Positions 48,059 to 60,000 of a stretch of DNA of 64,000 nucleotides are shown piece by piece; within the stretch, counting starts at the first letter, position 1; each line of letters opens with the position of its first letter. The translations under genes were made by a program, and so were the position numbers. This stretch comes from Undaria pinnatifida (Eukaryota > Sar > Phaeophyceae > Laminariales > Alariaceae). The stretch covers positions 15,043,257-15,107,256 of the forward strand of contig JABAKD010000021.1 of NCBI GenBank assembly GCA_012845835.1. Reading direction: 5' to 3'. The notes below the pieces were generated by a model. The model worked only from the letters and a program-made list of their open reading frames with translations, searched no databases and was not told the origin of the DNA.

Positions 48059-51000
48059 CTGCCGCGTGGATTTTGTTTTTTTGCGCGAAGAGGAGTTTGA
48101 TGCGGGGGGAGGGATAGGGGGAGCGGGGAGAGAGGAGGGGGGGGAGGGGGAAGGGGTCGTCGGTACCGATTTTGTGCGTGTTGAACTTATTTTGCCGTAC
48201 AGGGGGTGGTAGGCGCTGCCTGCTTCTGTTGTAAGAGGTCTATGTATACCTCGAAAGAGTCCTGACGAACAAACACGCGATTAAAAAAAAAAAAACTACA
48301 AAGCGATAAGAGACCTATCGACACGGTACTATAATTTTAGCAGTACAAAACAAAAACAAAGATAGACCGTCAACACAAAAAAATGCGAAACTAATGCAGG
48401 CTAAAAAAATCTACCGCCAGCAAGCGCACACCACGGCACCTTCCCGCCCGATGCACGTAGTGGTCCCCATCGGTGGGCAAGTCGTAGTTCACCACGTGAG
48501 TCAGGTGGGCCACGTCTAGGCCTCGGGCGGCCATCTCGGTGGTTACTACCATGGAAAGACGTTTGTCCTGAGGGCGGGGCAATGACGAGACAACACCGTA
48601 CGGGAAATACAAACAAGTTAAAAACGAAACGTGATGAAGACGAACATGAAGGGAACCTGACGGGAAATGAAATGGCGACGTAACCGAAAATAAAAAAGGA
48701 CGTACGTATAGGTAGTCAACACAATGAAACTAAGGTTGTACTGGGGGAGCGGAGGGGACACAACACCACAGTAGTACAAGAAATGAAACAACTGAGAAAG
48801 TGATCGCCATGAAAACCTAATCAAAAGAACACCAGGAAGATGGAACCAAAAGAAATGCCATGAAAATGAGAGTAAAAGAAAAATGAATTATTCAAACGGA
48901 ACGGATGCCTCGGTCGTCACCACCACGGGCAGGCCTTTTTCCCTGCGGGAGGGGAGATGACACACCACGATACAGCGCAAGACGCGACAAGACAAACCAA
49001 GACAAGAGGTGAAATCAAGTGGAACATGACATGAAATCAATTTAGACGTGCAATGAAACGGATATCAAAAGACAACGAACTGAAAGGAAAGGAAAAGCGA
49101 AGAACATCTCGGTCGTTTCCACCACGAAAATGCGTATTTTCCCGGCGAGAGGGGGACACGAAATAACAAAAACTAATAAATCAAATGTATCAAAAACAAA
49201 AACAAAAAGAAACCGTCACGAAAGTGAGAGGGAAGGAAAAAAAAGAGACGTCTCGGTGGTTACTATTAATACTATGGAAAATGCATTTGTCCTGGGGGAG
49301 AGGAGGGGAGAAACAGCACAATACAAGAAATGAAATCAAATGAGAAACAGATCGTCATGACAAACGAAATTGACGGAGATGTCATACTTCGAAGTATACA
49401 TTTATCTGGAGGAAAATTAATAAAAACGAACGGAACGAAAATTTTATCAAATAGAAAGGACGTCTCCGTCGTCATCGCAATGGACAGGCGTTTTCCTGTG
49501 GTACGGGAGGGGACACAACACGATGTGATGCGACACAACACGAAAAAACAAGACAAGACAAGAAAAGAAAAGACGTGAAATCCAGTGAGACAAGTAAATG
49601 AAACCAAGTGATGCACGAAATAAACCGGAAATAAACTGAAACTGCGTTGAAAGGAGAGGAAACGAAACGAAACGAAACGAAGGAAAAGAACAACGTAATT
49701 CACGAAACAGAAAAAGGATAATCGAGAGTATGCGAAATAAGTGCGCGCGACTGAATTGTCGCGCAACTTGAAAAGCTTTCTAGCCTTGCAAAGCCACGCC
49801 ACCCGCCCCCCCACCCCTTCCCACAAACCCCGCCGACCACCACAACCACCCTCCTCTCCTCCCCTCATCCTCCACCAACCACGACTACTACAATCGGATG
49901 AAGCATTACCTGCAAACGCCTCATAATCTCAGCACGGTCATCTTTCGAGCTCTCTCCGGATAACGGCGCAGCAATAATCCCCATGGCCTCCAGTCTCTCC
50001 GTCAGCCAATTCACCTACAGTAGGGGAAGAATAGTGATAAGCACAAACAAAACTTTAGCGAGCAATAAAAGGAGAACTCGCCATACCATTATATAAAAAC
50101 ACACACAAAATTAGATTTTTGTGCCAGCTTCTTCATCCTAGAGAGGTCCAAGCTACGAATGTACTCTCAAACTGCTAGAGATAGCGTTTTACGAACATAA
50201 GAAAGGGCCACGTGTATATGCATCACGTGCTATAAAGTTTGATACTTCGATATATCGAAATTAAACGAGAATTTGAAATATCGAAAAATCGATACTTATC
50301 GGAACCAATAATAACCATCAGTACTCTGATACATCGCAAAACATCGGCAATTCGATATACCGTGTCGACACTTTCGATGCGACACCCAACACCATTACAT
50401 TGGCAGTACAAGTCTTGCACCTGTATGGGGTCGTTCACGAAGATCATGACGCTCTCTGGGAAGGGCTGCGTGTTGAGCAGCCGACGCAGAGTCTCGAACT
50501 TCTTCACCTAAGGAAAAACAAAAAGGAGGCCAGGCGAAGCGACAGGAAATTAGACATCACACATTGCGCAAAAAAAAATACAAAACAACGCAAGGGGTAA
50601 TCTCATGGTAAGGATCGGTTGACCTCCTCAAGTGCGCAACTATCGGTTACGATAAAGATCGTATGATAATTGTACCGATATATTTTGAGTTGGGACTAGC
50701 GCGTAGAAGCGTTGGTCGGGCGGCGGTAGCGAAGCAATGTCTTCGAAGTCACTTTTCGGGTGAGATATTGAGCTCCTCATCTCAGAAACTTCTGCTGCAC
50801 CCATAGCGTGGAATGACTCCAAGCATTACAATAAGATCCTACTCGTAAACAAACGGGGGGAAATATCGAACAAGGAAGGAATCATGTCCGTAGTGAGACA
50901 GAAACACAGGCTACGCACTGTGTACAGACAAGAACAACTCAAAATACAAAACAACACACAAAAAAAAGCAAAAGCTAGAAAAAGGAAAGAAAAAAATCAT

Positions 51001-54000
51001 GAAACGAGACAAAAATATTTCCAAGTGCATACGAAAAAAATTACGAAACCCAAAACACAAAGCTAACCTCCACTACGGTAACGATGGTGTGCGATGGTGT
51101 GTCGGATGTTGGCGGGAAGGCCCATAAAAAAAAACTACAGAAATAATGAAAATAAACACAAATTGCAGCCTAACGTACGTATTCGAAACAAATAACCAAA
51201 GCGCCAAAAAAGAAAATCGAGACACAAAACACGAAACACAAAAAACCAAATCAAATCTAAAAAAAACATCGTTAAAAAGAGAAATAATAGATAAGACAAA
51301 AATCACACACACACTTGAAAAAAAAAAAAAAATCCGAAACAAAACATCACACTACATACACACAAAAAAAAATGTGACCTTGGGAACGGTAACGATGGTG
51401 TGCCGGATATTGGCGGGAAGGCCTTGCCCGTTGCCCCCCTCCCCCACAAAGAGCGGCTCCTCGCGCATGTAACGCTCAGACGCCGCGGAGACAATCTGCG
51501 AACGCCCGGTAGCCGACGCAAACACCGCCTGCCGTCTCCCTGGAAACCCCAACCAAAAGCAGGAGATACGCGAAGGGGAGGCGTACAACACCATTATACG
51601 ACAAAAGTGTAAGTGTGTACGTCTGCTGTAAGTTTTCCCGATTGAATGGCCGATACTCAACCCTTCAACCTGCGCGGCACGCCGGCCACGCGCGTGCTCC
51701 ATAATTTTCAAAATAAAAGGAAAATTACGCAAAAATGCCTTAGACTACTGCACTTCGTACCAAGGGGGGGGTAAAAACAACAACACAAAGGGCTTCATAC
51801 TTCAACGCGAAATCAAGAAAATTACAGTATCTAAGTTGTGCCTTTGCGGCAACGCGTTTGTCTCGAGATACATATTCATATATACACTTCGTATGTATAC
51901 TATCATCACGTTCTACTTCCCAGCTCAACTTGTAAGACTTTTACCCTCAGCAACCTTCAGGACAAGCCGTGGTCACAGATGTCTTCCCTTCCCCCCCCCC
52001 GGTACGTGCCTAAAATTTCATTGCGCCTTGGCTCCGCGCATGCCCCTGTTTTTTTAGGGTGCATGATATATATATATATATTATGAGCATAGGATTATAG
52101 ATAGATCGAGGCTGTATATGCGACAGCACTGCCAAGGGGTGCACTAAAAGTACTATTTTAATTAATCGGGTCCAATAAAACATGTATATCAACAACTTTC
52201 ATTGCGCATAGAGTTCAGCATACCTACCGGTCAGCTTTTTATGATCGTCGAGTTTCATCGCATAGACATGATACAGCCAATCGATTGGTTTACTTCGCTA
52301 TCTAGCCCATATTCGCGGTCAACTCCAACCAACAAACCAGCCCTACGTGACATAATCCGGCGTAGAAGGCAAAGTTCGGGCGTAGCATTCGTAGCGCGAC
52401 AATTACAGTCCACGTCATCCCCGCGCCTACTGTACATACCTCTGGGCGTTGCGTCCATGATGGCGTCGATTTCCTGGTCGTACGGTGGCCGGAGCAGAGC
52501 ATCCACCTCATCCAGCACCACCGTGCGGACGCTGCCGAGCTTCAGGCGGCGACGGTCGAACACCAGCTCGCACAGCCGCCCAGGTGTAGCGATCACGATC
52601 TAAGTTGAGTTGGGTTGGGTTGGGTTGGGTTGGGTTGGGTTGGGTTGGGTTGGGTTGGGTTGGGTTGGGTTGGGTTGGGTTGGGTTGGGTTGGGTTGGGT
52701 TGGGTTGGATTGGGTTAGGTTGGGGTTGGGGTTGGGGTTGGGGTTGGGGTTGCTGGTGGGTGGGTACATATACTACCCCCATCGTAGACGTGAAATTGCT
52801 GTATACTATACCTCACTGTATACCTCACTGTATACCTCACTATTGTATACCTCACTGTATACCTCACTGCATACCTCACTGTATACCTCACTGTACACCT
52901 CACTGTATACCTCACTGTATACCTCACTGTATACCTCACTGTATACCTCACTGTATACCTCACTGTATACCTCACCCAAAGCCACATTCTGCCAAGAAAA
53001 CACACTGTTAATAGCGCAAGTCGATGAACAGTCTCATGGCCCTAGGGTACACAACGAAAAATACTGCGAAACAAAATTGGCTTTCCGACGATTTGGGACT
53101 CCATTCAAAAAGCGTTTCACCCCCAACGCGCTATCTCTTATCGTACCGCACATCCGTAGCACACGCCTACACTATACTACTATGAATAATAGTTTTCTCA
53201 CCTGCGGCTTGGCCTTCTTTACTTTCTCGATTTGTCTCAAAGCGTTGGCACCTCCAATAATCATGGAGCTGCGAAGGCCCAGTCCCTGGATCAGCTTCTC
53301 GCACACGGAGAAGATCTGGCTCGCGAGTTCCCTTCCTGGTGCCACAACAACCGCCTGTTTCCGTGGCAAACCCCCAGCGCACGTGCAGACAAAGGGAGAA
53401 GTTTGATTCACGATTAATGTTTTGCAGTAACCCTTTTGGAACTTTAGAGGAGAAAAACGTACCTTTATATCTCCATTATGCTAGCACATGTTTTGGCATC
53501 ATTAAACCGGGCGTATTTAAGAGCACATAACGCACACGCAGAAGACGTTGGGTTGCAACTTATCATTGGGGTGCCACAGCAACCGCCTTTTTCAGTGGAA
53601 CACCCCACGCCCACCAGTGCAGACGAAAAAGTTTGGTTCACAATTAATTGGACGTTTACATTCATCATCTCCGCTATTCTAACACTTATTCTAGCAAACT
53701 TTAAGGGGCGTTTATAAAAGAGCACATCTCGCACAAGGAAAATGTCTGGCTCGCAAGTTTCCTTCCGGGTTCCACAGCAACCGCCTGTTATACACAGGGG
53801 AACCCCCCCCCCCCCCCCCCCCCCCCCCCGCGCCCGCTCCCATGAGGGCAAAAGAAAGAGTACGACTCACTGCTGCCCTTGTAAGAAATCAGAGGGAAGA
53901 AAAGAAGCTGACGACAGCATCGGACTCGGCAAGCAACGGGGGGCAGGTAGGCCAGGGTATCTTGCTTTTCACGCGCGCGTTGTAGTACACCGCATACCAG

Positions 54001-57000
54001 TAGCCACCTCACGCTGCACGCTCCCACTACTACGATACCACCGCGCTCCTCATTTTTTTCATCGCCACCAGGTACACATGTTTTCTAGTTCCCTGTTTTC
54101 TTATTTTGGCTTGTTTTTCGCTGTGTTATTGGTGTACCCGGTACGCTGACATTTCAGTTGATTTCCTCCGCTAATTTTCGATTATTTTGGCTTTCTTCGT
54201 TTCACAGTCGGCGACCACAGAACTTGCATCTCTCCAGGATGAAGAGCAAGGAACGTTGCTGGGTGTTCTAGTGGTTTATGTCGTTGGGCAGAAATAACCG
54301 ATGCAAAGCGAAGGCAACAACAGCATCAGGCCCCCGAAAAAAAAATCCACTGCCTAAAACAAAATCCAAACTCTATTTCCAAGTAAGGTGTCCCCAAAAA
54401 GGTAGATATAATGTACCCTGAAAAAACGTCGAATTTAGTACTCTACGTCAATTACAAGCAATTTCCCTCGAAATTTCGGGTGCAATTGTGAAGGGTTGAA
54501 CACGGCGGCGAGTTTTGACTCGTTGATCGGTTAATTAATTGGCTGTTTTTTTTAACAGAACATTACGGCCTGCGATACGCCGCCGTCCCTGCATTAGCGT
54601 GGACATCGCCTAGAGCATCTGAACCTCCAGACGTTGTCGACTACCACCAGCAAGGCGCTGGAATCGAGTAAAACTCCTAGCAATTGTAGCAGGCGGGGAG
54701 AGGGTAGCTTTAGTCGGGTCAGGAATCCTGGCAGCCAGGATTCCTGGCCATGACGATCATTGTTTACTGTTTATAACAGAACCACTCGAATCTGCCGACG
54801 CTGCCCACGACCACCAGAAGGATGATGGAATGGTGTAAGCCTTCTTGTAATTGTAGCAGGCGACGAGGAGAGAGCTTCGGCCGGACCAGGGATTCTTCCA
54901 TGTACCCCAGGCCAGGACGAAGCACTCTTCTCCTCGACCGATACAACTTCAAGGAGTTATACTCCATGCCAATGGCCTCCTGGCGGAAGTGAACAATCTC
55001 CGGAGGTTTACGTGGTTCTAGTCTAGACGATGTCCAGGCTCGGGCAGGGACAGCGGTGCAACTACCGCAGGCAATCACGTTCTGTATAAACAGGTACAAG
55101 AGGAGGAGCTCCCCAACCTTGCACATGATCTGAACCACCCGACGATGTCGACTACCGTCGGAACGACGGTGGAATCAAGTAGACCTTCTAGTGGTTGTAA
55201 TAGGCGAGGATGAGGAAAGCTCCATCCGAGCCAGGATGTGGCGGTATGCGGTTGCTACACCGTTGTCCCAGCGTGGGCCTGGACATCGTCTAATAATGGC
55301 AGTGCATAACCATCTCACCCCCCCGGCGTTTGTCCACTACCGCCAGAAGGACGATGGGATCGAGTAGAAGTGCTTTAGCGGTTGTGGCAGGTGACGTGAG
55401 GAGAGCTCCGTCCTGCCCAGAAATCCTGGCAGGATTCCCGGATGGACGAAGCTCTCCCCCCCGCCCCGCCGACTACAACGATGAGCACTTTTTCTCGATC
55501 CCATCGTCATTCTCGCCGTAGCAGGCAACGTCGAGGGGTTCAGATAGTTCTGCCTAAGGCTCACCGTAGGACAGCGCCATACTAACCGCACGCCGCCACA
55601 TCCTGGCCTGGACGAAGCGCTCCTCCCCTCGCCTGTCCATCGTCCTTTTGGCGGTACGAGTGGACAACGTTGGGGGGCCCAAGTGGTTTTACCGTATAAG
55701 ATAATCGTCCGGGCCAGGAGCCCAGCCAGGATTCCTGGCCCGGACAAGATTTCCTCGCCCCGCCCGCTATACACAACTACAAGAAGGCCTACGCCATTCC
55801 ATCGCCTTTCTGGCGGCAGTCGACCAAGTCGGGAGGTTCAGACATTCGACAGGGTTGGAGAGCTGTTGTTGCGCCGGTTCGTAGAATGTGGCGGCCTGCA
55901 GTTGGCGCACCGCTGTCCTTGTATGAGCCTGGGCATCGTCTAGACCAGAAACACATGAACCCCTCGAAGTTATCCACTACCGCCAGAAGAACGATGAATC
56001 CGAGCAGAAGTGTTCGTAGTTGTAACAGGCGAGGAGAGAACTTCCTATACTTCCGTCCGCAGTGATAATGTATAGCAACTTCATCTACAGCTTCCGCCGT
56101 TGCCGACTTCCACCAAAAGGGCGATGAAATGGAATGGACTCTGTTTTCGTGCTTTCGTTGCAGGCGAGGAGAGGAGAGCTTCGTTCGGGCCAGGATGGGT
56201 TTGGTACACCGCTTTCCCGGCGTGAGCCTTGAGCGAAAACTGTCTGAATCCCCCGACGTTGTCGACTACCGTTGGAAGGACTATTGATTCGAGTAGACGT
56301 GCTTGTACTTCGGGGCAAGGGGTCCTCCCACGGATCCCAGGCCAGGTCGAAGCCCTCCCCTCCTCGCGCGTTACAACTACAAACACTTCTACTCGATTAC
56401 ATAGTCCTCCCGACGGTAGTCGACAACGTCGGGAGGTCCAGACGGTTTTGCTCCATGGATCACGCCGGGAAAGCGGTGCACCAAACCGTACGCCGCCGCA
56501 TCATGGACCGAACAAAGCTCTCCTCTCCTCGCCCGCTACGAAAGCAAAAAAGCAGTCCATTCCATCCCATCGCCCTTTGGGTGGGAGTCGGCAACGGCGG
56601 AAGCTTTAGATGAATCTATTACCAGGTATATATTACCACTATGGCCACTATGGACAGAATTATAGGAATCGTTGGCGTATTCATATAAACATGTAACGGT
56701 TCCTACATGTATGCCCAGAGTGGTATAATCTGCCCCGTAGCATGCTTCCAGGCACATGCGACTATAAACTTCACGCCCTGTACAACTATGATTGTTGCCA
56801 GTTGTCTGGCAGACAACTACTCTTTGAAAAAGCTGCGCCACTAGTTGTCCTGAGCAACTACTTTTTGAAGAAGCTGCGCAACTAGTTGTCCTGGACAACT
56901 ACTTTTTTTAAAAAGTTGGGCAAGTACTTCTCCTGGACAACCACTTTAGAAAAATGTTGCGCAACCAGTTGTCCTGTACAGCTACTTTTTGAAATAGCTG

Positions 57001-60000
57001 GGCAACTAGTTTTCCTGGATGACTAATTTTCGAAAAAGCCGCTCAACTAGTTGTCCTGAACAACTACTCGTCCAGGACAACTATACACAACTACTAGTTG
57101 TAGTTGCCAGCGGTAGTTGTACAGGGTGCGGACACATGCTACTAATAGTATAGTAATACTATTAATAGTACTGATAATACAGTAGAGGTGCACCATGTGT
57201 GTGTTCTGAGGCTCCTAACCTATTGAAGAGATCCATACATTTCTTGACCCAAAAATTGACTTGTTGATAGTATGGATAGACTAAACTGAAAGTGGCTTTG
57301 ATGAACAAACCCATGGCCTAGGTACACAATAAAGGTCAGATTGACAAACGAGAATGGCATTCCATTTTAGGTTAAGGAGGGTTAACGCCTTTACAACTGG
57401 AAAACTTTTTGGGGACAAACTTACTTGAAATTAGTATAGGGAGGGATTTTGGGGCTCTAAAGGGGTCAAGGTGCCCCGTCATTCAGAAAAAAAAAAAAAA
57501 AAAAAAACGTGCTCCCTCCATTGTAGATCCTGTCTCCACACATCGGACAAATCACGTCATACACATTTAATTCCTATGCATATGTCGATATGATACTTCG
57601 AAGTGTATTGTATTAAGCTATTTTAAATACGTCAACTGCGAGTTCACTGAAGGTAACGCTCGATACTCATATTTGCAAGCAGCGTGATCCACCGGCCGCT
57701 CATTTTTACAGGTGTGTTGTTCTTTAAATATATATATGTATATATATGGCTCCCATGGATGTTGCCGAGGTGGAAATATTGTGAGCGATCCATGTAGTAC
57801 TGGTCCAATCCAGGATACATGTGCGTCGAAGATCACCCACATCATGCGGCTCTACACCCGGCAACAATGTACAGGTCATGCAGATCTGATAGGCCAGGGA
57901 TCTATCTGCCCTCAAAAACACAGATCGTCAATACGCATCTGATCTGTTCGATGTCGTGGATTCTTCTGCAGGGGTGGAGAGCTTCCCTCACGCCACTTTG
58001 TAGCGGGTGGCGGCTTGGAGTTGGTGGGTACACCGCTGTTGTTGTGTGAGAATGGAGATCGTCTAGACCAAAAACACTTTAACCTCCCGACGTGCCTACT
58101 ACCGACAGAAGGACGACGGAAACGAAAACAAACAACGCAAGTAGAAGTGCTTGTAGTTGTAATGGGCAAAGGGGGGAAGAGTCTTGTCCTGGCCAGGAAT
58201 GGTACAGCTACTCGGCCATGACGAAGCTCTCCTCTCCTCCCCTGCTACAACCACAAGCTTTTCTAATTGCAGTCTCAATTTTTTATCCCATTGTCCGTTT
58301 GGCAGTACACGACTACGTTGGGGGTTTCAAGTGATTTTGCTCTAGAAGAATTCCAGCATCAAACAGGGACAGGAGTGTTAGGGCTAAGCACTGGCTGGCG
58401 CACCCAGTACGACATGTACTGTAAACCCCCCAGCCATAATACTGAACTTCTGCAGTATAATGAACTTCCTGCAGGATGCTGCAGCCAGTGTACTGGATCC
58501 CCGCCGTTTACTGTTGAGGCGAAGCCGCCGCTCGCGGCTTAGCCGCAAGCCACCCCCGTTCCCTCGCTGGTGCGAGATGTGCGGGCGGCGGAGGTTGATC
58601 TTGGAAAGGCGCAGGGCACAGCGTTCTACAATCCATTTATTTTTTGGATTGCATTCACGTTTTTGGGGACAAAAAGTGCGTAAGAGTTTTTATCGGTTGT
58701 GGAAGGGTCAAGGACCCCAAAAAAACACACCAGTACGTTAGTGCGGAACAGCTCTAGCGGTTCTAGAACGGTTCCGGAACCCATGTACACACCGAACAAG
58801 AAACAGCGACGAATAGTGGGATCTCGTCGAGCGGGTCTAGGAAGGGCGCGCAGGTCACGCAGCCGTACGAAGTATGAGAATCATCCCAAGGGAGGCATAA
58901 AACAAGAAACAATTTGAGCTCCCAAAGTGAGGAGCTAGGTCAATATCAACACCATCAACACCATCAACACCATCAACATCAACATCATCAACATCACCAA
59001 TATCAACATCATCAACATCATCGACGTCATCAACATCAACATCATCAACATCACCCGAACCATGACCTCGAAGACGCTCGTTCGCGCAACCCAGACAAAA
59101 CCCCTATGCGCTAGTCCTATTAACAACTGCTGCACTCGTAAAGTTACCAAGCTAACCGATAGTTCCACAGTTGAGTAGCTCAACCATAACACCATCAACA
59201 CCAACAGCACCATCAGAAACCTTTCGCCCGAAAAGTGCACCCGCGACCGCGGGAAAACCCATCCCTATCAGTTCCGCCGTGCTGCTTCGCGCCGTGCCTC
59301 ATGGTACAGCTCCTCACATCGCAGTTCATGCGCATCCACTATAAACACCCCATCAGCCGGGGTTGCTGCGTCTGGCACATGCCGTAACCGTCAAATAAAT
59401 CTCGATAAATCATCTATTTTCAACGATTCACCTATCTTCGATATTTTTCGTCTGTTTTCAATATGTTTTCCCTCTGAAGCCCGCAAAAGGGGGCGAAGAG
59501 CAACACTCCAAACCCGTGCGTAAAAAAAGGTAACACCTTCGCGGACGGGTGGTGCAGTCTGACAGGACCTATTTCCCACATCAGACAGGTCATGATCTGT
59601 TAATAGATTAAACAGATCCCGTACGTATCTGTCGTGAAGATACGCTGCGCAGGATCTGCGCAGTACAGGTCCAAGCCAAGAAACATGTGTTCGGTCGGGC
59701 AGATCGTACGGCTCCCACCAGGCAACACGATCTACAACCCTGCAGATCATACATAGACCAGGACGGTATCTAGCCTGAAATACAGATCATGAAAAGGAGT
59801 CTGATCTGTCTCCGATGTGTGATTCATTGAACAAGATACTAAAAAGTCTGGCTTGGTTGGCCAATCCAGGGACTACCTCGTGTACGCCCACGTTATCAGC
59901 AAGAGCCCCAACTCGCTTGCGCTCGGCGTGCCCTTGCCAGCCTGCACGCGAAGAGTTGCCCCCGATACTGGTCCTGGGGTGCTCGTTTATAACTTTTTAC

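Noticed and set aside
52796-52976. Possible CRISPR-like array
   Set aside because: Head-to-tail 12-bp units without spacers in a eukaryotic intron; it is a minisatellite.
52610-53406. 263-codon open frame with WVGLG and YTSLYTS repeats
   Set aside because: It spans the TTGGG and 12-bp arrays and then runs antisense to helicase exon 2; repeat period and antisense bias explain it.
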